From NCBI GenBank assembly GCA_902781245.1, contig CACZIP010000085.1, positions 1-7,814 of the forward strand: DNA of 7,814 bases, written 5' to 3'. This stretch comes from an uncultured Coriobacteriaceae bacterium (GTDB lineage: Bacteria > Actinomycetota > Coriobacteriia > Coriobacteriales > Eggerthellaceae). The notes under the pieces are model-generated. The model saw only the letters and a list, made by a program, of their open reading frames with translations. It was not told the DNA's origin and ran no database searches. The position numbers and the translations under genes are program-made. Below are positions 1 to 6,211 of the stretch, one piece after another (position 1 is the first letter of the stretch; every line of letters starts with the position of its first letter).

Positions 1-436
1 CTCCGAAAATGACAAGGTCATCACCTTGCCCAATGTACGTGCACGACGGAATTGAGCCGAAGGGCAGCACATCGACCGTGCCGTCAGAGAGCATCGGCAT
101 AGCTTCGGGGAAACCCCCCGAGACAACCTGGGTGTTGAGCGTAAGCTTCTCATCGGTATAGTAGCCACGCTTGTTCGCAACGATGATGCACGCGATCTTC
201 GAATCCTTGCCAAGCAGGACGGTGTTCAATTCTTCCATCTCGTCGTTGGCAACAATAGTCGGAGCAGCCCCGGAGCTGGCGCTCGTCGACGAACCAGCAG
301 ATGTGCTTGATGCGCTCGATGATTTCGATGAGCTCGAGCAACCAGAGAGCAAAGCGGCCGAGCTTGCCACCGCCGCGATTACAGCGGAGCCTCCAACGAA
401 CGTGCGGCGTGAGACGAGGGAATTCTTCACTAACAT
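1..436 (-). CDS. Tat-exported lipoprotein, ABC transporter substrate-binding protein (NitT/TauT type), 3' end outside window
   Basis: The first 145 codons are visible; the gene runs off the left edge. The N-terminus has a twin-arginine motif (SRRTFV, residues 9-14), a hydrophobic stretch (about 15-31) and a lipobox LLSGC ending at Cys33. Export through Tat and lipid anchoring outside the membrane are therefore expected. A Ser/Ala-rich linker (34-58) follows. The mature part (IACIIVANKRGYY, then EKLTL, SGGFPEAM and DGTVDVLPFGSIP) follows the pattern of SsuA/TauA/NMT1-like binding proteins, in which an N-terminal lobe begins 'G-Y-aromatic ... E-x-L'. Such proteins deliver sulfonates, nitrate, pyrimidine precursors or other small anions to an ABC permease; the ligand cannot be told from this fragment. 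The ATG at 436 is chosen because AAAGGA (445-450) lies 8 bases upstream. The permease and ATPase genes would be expected further left. The fold is fairly sure, the substrate unknown. Confidence 0.82.
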   Translation of the reverse strand, partial: MLVKNSLVSRRTFVGGSAVIAAVASSAALLSGCSSSSKSSSASSTSAGSSTSASSGAAPTIVANDEMEELNTVLLGKDSKIACIIVANKRGYYTDEKLTLNTQVVSGGFPEAMPMLSDGTVDVLPFGSIPSCTYIGQGDDLVIFG

Positions 437-504
437 TTGTACAATCCTTTCCGTCCAGCAGCTTGATTGATTGCGTCAAGCTTTGTACATAGTTCACTAT
501 AGCA
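437..504 (-). promoter_or_regulatory. Promoter and leader of the lipoprotein gene, with symmetric motifs
   Basis: On the minus strand a -10 candidate TATAGT lies at 501-496, with TAGTCA (524-519, four of six matches to the -35 consensus) at 17 bp spacing. The -10 sits in a short dyad: ATAGT (489-493), TC, ACTAT (496-500). Downstream in the leader is a perfect 7-bp inverted repeat AGCTTGA (460-466) / TCAAGCT (476-482) with a 9-base loop. TTTGTACA occurs twice (436-443 and 482-489), flanking that repeat. The first copy is part of the palindrome TTGTACAA (437-444), which fills the gap between Shine-Dalgarno and start codon exactly. The layout suits repressor binding or an RNA hairpin near the ribosome site; no regulator is identified. 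Confidence 0.45.
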
Positions 505-544
505 CTAACACTTTTATTTGACTATGTCTATTATGTTGTGTTAG
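505..544. repeat. Spaced 7-bp inverted repeat upstream of the lipoprotein promoter
   Basis: CTAACAC (505-511) and GTGTTAG (538-544) are perfect inverted copies 26 bases apart in an AT-rich stretch. The near-symmetric GACTATGTC (520-528) lies between them. The arms bracket the region of the proposed -35 element, so this could be an operator for a dimeric regulator. It could also be chance in AT-rich DNA. The rest of the 437-634 gap holds no credible gene. It also has a short dyad at 569-579 (CATGA/TCATG) and a 5-bp hairpin at 611-623 just after the desulfurase gene; that hairpin has no T-tract, so it is not a convincing terminator. Confidence 0.3.
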
Positions 545-634
545 ACCCTTAAGCCAGAACGGCCATGACATGAATCATGCCTGATTAAAGAACGGATTCG
601 CTTGGATTGGTGCTCTTCGAGCAGCTTCTACTCT

Positions 635-2839
635 CTACATCTCGTAGACGTAGCGACACGCTTCGATAGTCACAAGCGCGGCATCGATATCGTCAAGCGT
701 CGTGTACACACCGAAACTCAAACGACCGGTTCCGATAAGACCCATGCTTGCATGCAACGGCAAAGCGCAATGGCCACCGGAACGCATGGCCACACCCAAC
801 TTGCCCGCGAATGTCGCCAAGCTTGCCGGCACGAGACTGCGCAACGTGAACGACACGAGGCCGGTTTCACCATCCGCCGCAGAATGGTCACCCATTATGT
901 CGACACCATCGATGCGGTGCAAGCCTTCGATCAAGTAACGCATGAGCACGGCATCATGGCGTGAGATAGCATCCATTCCGAGAGACTCGATGTAATCGAT
1001 GGCTGCAGCCCAACCAACCGCCTGCGAGACGGGAGGAGTACCCATCTCGTACTGTTGGACATTCGGTCGCAAATAATACGAACCGATGCCGACATGGGAC
1101 ACGGTGCCTCCTCCGCCACCGAGCGGATCCATCTCGCCGAACGCATCGGGAGAGATCCATAACGCGCCTATGCCCATCGGACCATACGCCTTATGTGCGG
1201 AAAACGCCACCCAATCAGCTCCAAGGTCCCTGACATCAATCCGCGTATGGGCGAATGACTGTGCAGCATCGACAAGCACACGCGCGCCTACCTCGTGAGC
1301 TGCAGCAGCCATTTCTTTCACAGGCGCTTCGATTCCGAACACGTTGCCAACATGCGCAATGCATACGAGCTTGGGGCGTTTTTCCAACGAAGCACGATAT
1401 GCCTCAAGGTCGACGCGACCGTCGGAGCCGTATGGCACATAGTGGACTTGCGCGCCCTTCCTCTGAGCGAGCATGACGAACGGCAGCATGGCCGAATGAT
1501 GGTCAGCCACCGAAACGACAATGCAATCACCTTCGCCGATGCTCCATTCGCCCCACGCCTGCGCGACGAGGTTGATGCTGCCAGTCGTGTTGGCTGTGAA
1601 GACGATCTCGTCTTCACTAGCACCGATGAAACGCTCGAGCTTCGCACGAGCTTCGCCAAACTCGGATGTGGAATGCGCCGACAATTCGTACGCTCCGCGA
1701 TATACGTTCGCATTCCCATGCTCGTCGAAATCGCGCTGTGCTTGCAGTGCTGTACCCAACCGCTGCGATGTTGCGGCGGTATCCATGTAGACAAGCTTGC
1801 CAGCATGTTCTTGGTCGTTCAGGAGCGGGAAATCAAGCTTGCATCGACGTGCGAACTCATCAGCCCAGGCAATGTCGTCTTGGGCGTTGTAGGCCACGCG
1901 AGATACCAACACGTCTTTGGCAATATCCACAAGCATTTTGTCCGGGCCATCAAGTGGCTTCGTCTCATCAGGATGGGCGAGCGCCTGCTTGGCAACCTGA
2001 ACAGCCTCGAGCGCCGTCATGCTGCATCCTGAGAGGAACGCTTCAGGAATCCACTTTGAAACAGGATTGGCGGCAAGTTTCTCCTCGCCGAACACATGGT
2101 CGAGCACCGCAATGCGCGGCACGTCGCGATCGCGCCCGTTCGTTCCAGGCGATGTGAAGCCGCGTTCCTCGAGACCCTCGAGGAATTCGCGCGAAAAAAC
2201 ATAAGGGGGACGGCGCAGTTTTTCAATCCACGATGACACCGCTTCAACCTCAGGATGTTCAAACGCATCGAGGCATACCTCGTAGATGTGATCCGCCGTC
2301 ACGCGGACGTTGTCGGCGGACACGATGACGACGTTGTCGTAACCCGCAGGCACCGTGTTTGAAAGACCGCGTGCGAGCTCGAGCACGCCAAAGGGAACGT
2401 CGAACATCTTGAAGTTCGCCGCCTTACGCGTTTGGTCGAGCAGAACGCGCTTGTCGATGGAAAGCACTTGGTAGTCAGAGCCTCGATTCACGTGCTTGGT
2501 GCTGTAGACCGCCTGCGACACCGCCTCTGCTATCTTCTGGTCGGCGACGACGAAGACTTCGGTCATCTGTGCTTTCTGGCATGCCTCGAGCACGATGTTG
2601 ACAGCCGCCTTGCCTTCGAACCGCTGCACGGGTCGAGGCACGGGCGCCCCACCCTGCTCCGGCGCACAAACGACAGGCTTCTCATCGGGGTCGTCGAACT
2701 GCACGACGAGCGGCGTCGTCGAATCCTCGAGTGCCAGCACGATGCCAACCGTCCGTCCGCATACGCGGTTGTACTCGCCTATTTCCCGCCACGGCCTTTC
2801 GACGGGTCCTATCTGCGGTTGATGGTCTGCTCGGGACAT
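635..2839 (-). CDS. Fusion protein: MobA-like nucleotidyltransferase domain plus SufS/CsdA-type cysteine desulfurase
   Basis: 734 residues. Residues about 335-734 are a class V PLP enzyme of the SufS group: DFPLL (336-340), YMDTAAT (351-357), ANVYRG (377-382), DHH (446-448), VDAAQS (523-528), the PLP lysine K550 in FSAHK, and the persulfide cysteine C691 in RSGGHCA. Such enzymes take sulfur from cysteine (or selenium from selenocysteine) as an enzyme-bound persulfide and leave alanine. Residues about 55-230 resemble the GT-A fold of MobA/MocA nucleotidyltransferases: EGKAAVNIVLEAC, EVFVVAD, VVIVSADNVRVT with a possible metal-binding D176, and RRPPYVFSREFL. The usual LAAGxGxRMG loop is not intact (APEQGGAPVP at 59-68), so activity of this half is uncertain. 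Residues 235-335 are a linker of unknown fold. The ATG at 2839 is chosen over the GTG at 2926 because GGGGAGGA lies 4 bases upstream. A job in sulfurating molybdenum cofactor or another nucleotide-linked cofactor is possible but inferred. Confidence 0.88.
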   Translation of the reverse strand: MSRADHQPQIGPVERPWREIGEYNRVCGRTVGIVLALEDSTTPLVVQFDDPDEKPVVCAPEQGGAPVPRPVQRFEGKAAVNIVLEACQKAQMTEVFVVADQKIAEAVSQAVYSTKHVNRGSDYQVLSIDKRVLLDQTRKAANFKMFDVPFGVLELARGLSNTVPAGYDNVVIVSADNVRVTADHIYEVCLDAFEHPEVEAVSSWIEKLRRPPYVFSREFLEGLEERGFTSPGTNGRDRDVPRIAVLDHVFGEEKLAANPVSKWIPEAFLSGCSMTALEAVQVAKQALAHPDETKPLDGPDKMLVDIAKDVLVSRVAYNAQDDIAWADEFARRCKLDFPLLNDQEHAGKLVYMDTAATSQRLGTALQAQRDFDEHGNANVYRGAYELSAHSTSEFGEARAKLERFIGASEDEIVFTANTTGSINLVAQAWGEWSIGEGDCIVVSVADHHSAMLPFVMLAQRKGAQVHYVPYGSDGRVDLEAYRASLEKRPKLVCIAHVGNVFGIEAPVKEMAAAAHEVGARVLVDAAQSFAHTRIDVRDLGADWVAFSAHKAYGPMGIGALWISPDAFGEMDPLGGGGGTVSHVGIGSYYLRPNVQQYEMGTPPVSQAVGWAAAIDYIESLGMDAISRHDAVLMRYLIEGLHRIDGVDIMGDHSAADGETGLVSFTLRSLVPASLATFAGKLGVAMRSGGHCALPLHASMGLIGTGRLSFGVYTTLDDIDAALVTIEACRYVYEM

Positions 2840-2912
2840 GCGTTCCTCCCCTTGTATTGCAATTGAAACAGATGCGTCGAGGCGCATCGCGCTGTTGACG
2901 CATGAGATTATA
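2840..2912 (-). promoter_or_regulatory. Possible internal promoter, hairpin leader and strong Shine-Dalgarno of the desulfurase fusion
   Basis: The 133-base gap behind the radical SAM gene contains a perfect TATAAT on the minus strand (2912-2907). No good -35 lies 16-19 bp upstream, so it would need an activator or another sigma factor if used. The presumed leader holds a hairpin GATGCG (2871-2876) / CGCATC (2883-2888) with a 6-base loop. The ribosome site GGGGAGGA (2844-2851) fixes the ATG at 2839. A second small hairpin, GCCGT (2953-2957) / ACGGC (2962-2966), directly follows the radical SAM stop codon; it lacks a T-tract, so it may pause or protect the transcript rather than end it. Confidence 0.4.
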
Positions 2913-2972
2913 TTCCGAAATAGCACTCTCTACGGAAACAACCGAACGCCTTGCCGTCGCAACGGCGAAAGA

Positions 2973-4316
2973 CTATGCCCAGCCAAGCTCCTCAGGAGCA
3001 AAAGGCTCGGCAAGCACGGTCACGCCATCTTCTCCAAGTTCAACATCGCCGAAGCACTGCCGGTATATGCGCAGATAGTCTTTTCCCATCGTCTTGAAGG
3101 GATGGCACGGCATGCCGCAGCAAGTGCGCTCCCAGATGCAATTACCCTGGCAAACGGGCAGCAGCTCGCACTCTTGGCATTTCGCATTGCGCGTGGCGTC
3201 GAATGTGATCTCGTGCAGCTTCCACGTCGACTCGTCGTCGAACAGGTTGAACTTGACGTAGCTCTTGTCCCCTACCCAACCATCACATGCATAGACGTCA
3301 CCGAGCAAATCGATGTTGAAGTAGTTGTTGCTCTGCCCGTTGCAGAAGCGGCGAATCGGTCGCCACATCTCACGCAGCTCGGAAGGCTGATGTTCGCGTT
3401 TGGCGAACTCGTCGAACTGTGCACGGAAGTAGTCTTCATGCGTGAAGAGGTCGAACTCGGGCTTGCAGAACGGGGCTTCGCCGAAGAAATGCCCGTAATC
3501 GTTCAGCTTGCCCGTCGTGAGCATTATTCCTTCCTCGGCAAACAACTTCTCGCGCAGGTCGTTGTAATGAACGATGTTCACCTTGTCGGTGTTCATGTTC
3601 GCCATGAGACTGATGTCGTGAGAGGCGAACAGACGCGCTGCCTCTATCGTGCGCTCGTACGAGTTGGAGCCATTTGCAGCAACACGCCGTTTGTTGTGAA
3701 TCTCCTCGGGGCCATCGATGGTCAAGAACACCGATGAGACCCGACAGTCGGCGATGAGCTGGGCTTCGGCTTCGCCGATGACGTTCGCGTTCGTCAGCAT
3801 CATCGCATCGTAGCCGACACCATGTTCGTCGGCCCATGCAATGAGCTTTCCGGAGAGTGCAGCCACCTCGTCGAGAGCGAGCGACGGATCGCCGCCGTAC
3901 CATTGGACTTCAAGGCGCTCAAATGCATCCTGCTCGTACTTGAACTGGACGAACGACATGATTGCATCCATGATGCGCCCGTCCATCTTGCCCTTGGCGT
4001 CGTTGTGACCCTTTTCATAACAGTACGGGCAACGGAAATTGCATACGTAAGTGGGTATGAGGCTGAGCGCCAGGCGCTTCGTGTCCGAACGCTCTGCATC
4101 GAATAAATGTCGTTGGCGATCGAGCTCTTCATCAGGCGAGAGATCGGTGAGGAATCCCAACTGTGCGAGCGTGCTTTCAAGTGCACCCGAGCAAGCGTTT
4201 TGCGACCACGAATCAAAAGCTGCATCGTCAAGCTCAACGAAAGCGCCGTTTGCCGTGTTGTAAAGCAGATGGTACCCTGGCTGGTCACTTACCTCAACAA
4301 CATACCTCGACTTCAT
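2973..4316 (-). CDS. Radical SAM/SPASM domain protein, peptide- or protein-maturase type
   Basis: 447 residues. The radical SAM cluster motif is CNFRCPYCY (C92, C96, C99), followed by the SAM-contacting GGDP (141-144). The C-terminal SPASM domain has the full pattern for two auxiliary Fe-S clusters: C325, then G339 and C344 (C-x13-G-x4-C), then C380-x2-C383-x5-C389-x3-C393. C399, C400, C404 and C421 are available for the last ligands. Residues 1-80 (YHLLYNTANGAFVEL, then GFLTD) look like the N-terminal region common in SPASM maturases, which may contact a substrate peptide. Relatives cleave SAM to a 5'-deoxyadenosyl radical and modify Cys, Ser or other residues in peptides, or mature sulfatases; the substrate here is unknown. 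The gene is coupled to nhaA: its AAAGGAG (4321-4327) overlaps the nhaA stop codon, 4 bases before the ATG. No precursor peptide gene is visible nearby. Confidence 0.88.
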   Translation of the reverse strand: MKSRYVVEVSDQPGYHLLYNTANGAFVELDDAAFDSWSQNACSGALESTLAQLGFLTDLSPDEELDRQRHLFDAERSDTKRLALSLIPTYVCNFRCPYCYEKGHNDAKGKMDGRIMDAIMSFVQFKYEQDAFERLEVQWYGGDPSLALDEVAALSGKLIAWADEHGVGYDAMMLTNANVIGEAEAQLIADCRVSSVFLTIDGPEEIHNKRRVAANGSNSYERTIEAARLFASHDISLMANMNTDKVNIVHYNDLREKLFAEEGIMLTTGKLNDYGHFFGEAPFCKPEFDLFTHEDYFRAQFDEFAKREHQPSELREMWRPIRRFCNGQSNNYFNIDLLGDVYACDGWVGDKSYVKFNLFDDESTWKLHEITFDATRNAKCQECELLPVCQGNCIWERTCCGMPCHPFKTMGKDYLRIYRQCFGDVELGEDGVTVLAEPFAPEELGWA

Positions 4317-4325
4317 CTCGCTCCT

Positions 4326-5972
4326 TTACGCTTCCGCATCATCCGATCTGGCATTGTCGTCGCCGAGCTCGACGACCACCTCGGCGCGACCATGGCTGCT
4401 CGCGTCCTTGGCAGCTTCGACCTCGCTGTGAACCAGCGGACTGTCGATCGATTCAAGGAGCTCGCTCGACTGACGCACGGCTTCGACGCCAGCCGTCTGG
4501 CGAACGTCCTCGCTCGACGTGGTGATGTAGGCAACGCCCTTGGCATGCGCGGCCTTGGCCTGCAGGAACAGGAACATGAAGCCGATGACGCCCGCGAGCG
4601 TGGATGCCGAAAGAATGGCGACCTTTGCGTTTACGATCAGCTCGGGATGAGCCGGGAACGCGAGGTTGGCGACGAAGATGGCCATCGTGAAACCGACGCC
4701 GCCCAGAATGGCCGAGCCAAGCATGTGGAACCAGTTTACGTTCTCGGGCAGCGAAGCCAGCTTCGTCTTGATGACGATGAAGCTGAACAGCATGATGCCA
4801 ATGGGCTTGCCAGCGAGCAGGCCGAAGAACACGCCGAAGAACACGGGGCTCGTGATCATGGCGCCCAAATCGCCGCCTAGGAACGAGACGTCGGCGTTCG
4901 TGAGTGCAAACAGCGGGAGGATGCCGAAGTAGACCCACGGGTACAGTTTGCGCTCGAGACGGGTGGCCGGCGGCACCGTCTGACGGGCGATGCGCGCGAA
5001 ATGGCTGACGGCCTCGAGGTAGCCTCCCTGAGACGAGACAGGCAGCTCGGGTTGATAGGCGTCGGTGACTTTCTTCACTGCTTGCCCAGACCAGCTCACG
5101 AACGAACGCAGGTTGACGTGCGAGCCAGTCGGAATGGTGAACGCCAGAAGCACGCCGGCGATTGTCGAGTGGACGCCCGACATGAACACGCAGTACCACA
5201 GCACAACGCCTACGAGCAAGTACGGTGGGATTGCGTAAATGTGCGCGCGGTTCATGAGACCGAGGATCACCATGACGACTGCAGCGCAAGCGAGCCAGAA
5301 CGGCGAAGGCGCCTGCCCGTAGAAGACCGCGATGATGATGATGGCGATGATGTCGTCTGCGACCGCGAGAGTCGAGAGGAACACGCGCACGCCGTTCGGC
5401 ACGCGGTTGCCCAGCAATGCGAGGATGCCCAAGGCGAACGCGATGTCGGTTGCCGTCGGGACGCCCCAACCGTGGCTGCTGTCAGGGCTGCCGAGGTTGA
5501 AGAGTGTGTAAATCACAACGGGGGCGAGCACGCCACCGCACGCCGCGATGATCGGCAGCAACGCCTGGCGGATGTTCGTCAGCTCGCCGGCTGTCATCTC
5601 GTATTTGATCTCGAGACCCACGAGCAAGAAGAAGATTGCCATAAAGATGTCGTTGATGACCTCGGCAATCGACATGGCGGCATGGTGCTCACCGAAGATA
5701 AAACCGACTTCGGTCTCTATGATCTCGAGGAACGGCTCGTAAAGCCCCGTGTTTGCGATGACGAGCGCGACGATGGCGGCCACAAGCATGAGCGCAGCAG
5801 CTTTAGTGGATGAATAGCCCAGCTGAATGAGCTTGCTGAATCGAAGCTGATGCTGGCGCGCCTCTTCGTTGTAGACCTGCGCCGCATCTTCGCGAATTCG
5901 AGCTTTGAGCTCTTCCTCGTCGACTTCGGCTTCGACAACATCAACTTCGTCAGGCTTGATTTCGTCAGCCAT
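4326..5972 (-). CDS. nhaA: Na+/H+ antiporter NhaA with long acidic N- and C-terminal tails
   Basis: 548 residues, against 388 in E. coli NhaA. The core of about 12 membrane segments spans roughly 57-470 and carries the family hallmarks. These are ATDIAFALGILALLGNRVP (D176, equivalent to E. coli D133), the ion-binding pair D206-D207 in LAVADDIIAIIII, the conserved GVHSTIAGV (266-274), K389 in AGKPIGI (equivalent to K300), and GGVGFTMAIFVANLAF (424-439). It exchanges external H+ for internal Na+ or Li+ across the inner membrane and serves pH and sodium homeostasis. The extra length lies in an N-terminal charged segment (1-55, rich in Asp/Glu) and a C-terminal tail of about 78 residues rich in Ser, Glu and Asp. 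Both are expected in the cytoplasm. AGGGGG (5981-5986) lies 8 bases before the ATG. It is the first gene of a minus-strand operon; the radical SAM gene begins 9 bases after its stop. Confidence 0.95.
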   Translation of the reverse strand: MADEIKPDEVDVVEAEVDEEELKARIREDAAQVYNEEARQHQLRFSKLIQLGYSSTKAAALMLVAAIVALVIANTGLYEPFLEIIETEVGFIFGEHHAAMSIAEVINDIFMAIFFLLVGLEIKYEMTAGELTNIRQALLPIIAACGGVLAPVVIYTLFNLGSPDSSHGWGVPTATDIAFALGILALLGNRVPNGVRVFLSTLAVADDIIAIIIIAVFYGQAPSPFWLACAAVVMVILGLMNRAHIYAIPPYLLVGVVLWYCVFMSGVHSTIAGVLLAFTIPTGSHVNLRSFVSWSGQAVKKVTDAYQPELPVSSQGGYLEAVSHFARIARQTVPPATRLERKLYPWVYFGILPLFALTNADVSFLGGDLGAMITSPVFFGVFFGLLAGKPIGIMLFSFIVIKTKLASLPENVNWFHMLGSAILGGVGFTMAIFVANLAFPAHPELIVNAKVAILSASTLAGVIGFMFLFLQAKAAHAKGVAYITTSSEDVRQTAGVEAVRQSSELLESIDSPLVHSEVEAAKDASSHGRAEVVVELGDDNARSDDAEA

Positions 5973-6211
5973 GGCTCAATCCCCCTCGAGTAGATGCGAA
6001 ACTCAACGAGCCACGAAACCCTCGGCACCACGACCACGAACGCCCGCACCTGCACTTCGATCCAATGATGTGCATTATCTCATTTCTTCGTTAAATCAGA
6101 AAGCAAAGGCACCGACAATCAGCTCACTGGCGTTAGTATTTACGGCAAACGTTTCTCAAGACGGTTGATAAAAAGACGACTTCTTTGACGCATATCGGAT
6201 GGAGCTGAATC
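5973..6211. promoter_or_regulatory. Divergent intergenic region between nhaA and the DUF1015 gene
   Basis: This 239-base gap must hold the promoters of two divergent genes. On the minus strand GATAAT (6079-6074, five of six to the -10 consensus) would give nhaA a leader of roughly 95 bases; no good -35 is seen at the usual distance. On the plus strand GATAAA (6167-6172) is the best -10 candidate and is weak; TTGATA (6165-6170) could instead be a -35, without a good -10 at 17 bp. GGAG (6201-6204) is the Shine-Dalgarno of the DUF1015 gene, 7 bases before its ATG. No coding region, tRNA or recognisable riboswitch is seen. Confidence 0.35.

Noticed and set aside
105..121. Hairpin TCGGGG/CCCCGA with a run of six C, possible terminator or slippage site
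   Set aside because: It lies in the coding sequence of the lipoprotein gene (Ser-Gly-Gly-Phe-Pro codons); six bases is short for phase variation and no T-tract follows.
497..571. 24-codon minus-strand ORF (MSWPFWLKG...) upstream of the lipoprotein gene, considered as a peptide precursor
   Set aside because: No Shine-Dalgarno precedes it, it has no Cys, Ser or Gly repeats typical of radical SAM substrates, and it overlaps the presumed promoter.
2682..2903. 73-codon minus-strand ORF containing CFNC, considered as a Cys-containing substrate peptide
   Set aside because: It overlaps the start of the desulfurase fusion in another frame, lacks a ribosome site and becomes Arg-rich as out-of-frame readings do.
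2839..2926. Upstream GTG start for the desulfurase fusion, adding 29 residues
   Set aside because: No ribosome site precedes it, it overlaps the TATAAT, and the ATG at 2839 has a near-ideal Shine-Dalgarno.
2838..3737. Long plus-strand open frame of 299 codons opposite the radical SAM gene
   Set aside because: It is the mirror of a well-supported gene on the minus strand, has no family motif and no convincing ribosome site. Similar long mirrors at 1295-2032, 4107-4880 and 5001-5813 were dropped for the same reason.
5331..5353. GAT-rich microsatellite-like stretch
   Set aside because: It is explained by consecutive isoleucine ATC codons in the conserved DDIIAIIII helix of NhaA.
4453..5469. 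Minus-strand open frame of 338 codons within nhaA
   Set aside because: It is an out-of-frame reading of the nhaA core, rich in Arg and His, as expected from a shifted G+C-rich gene.
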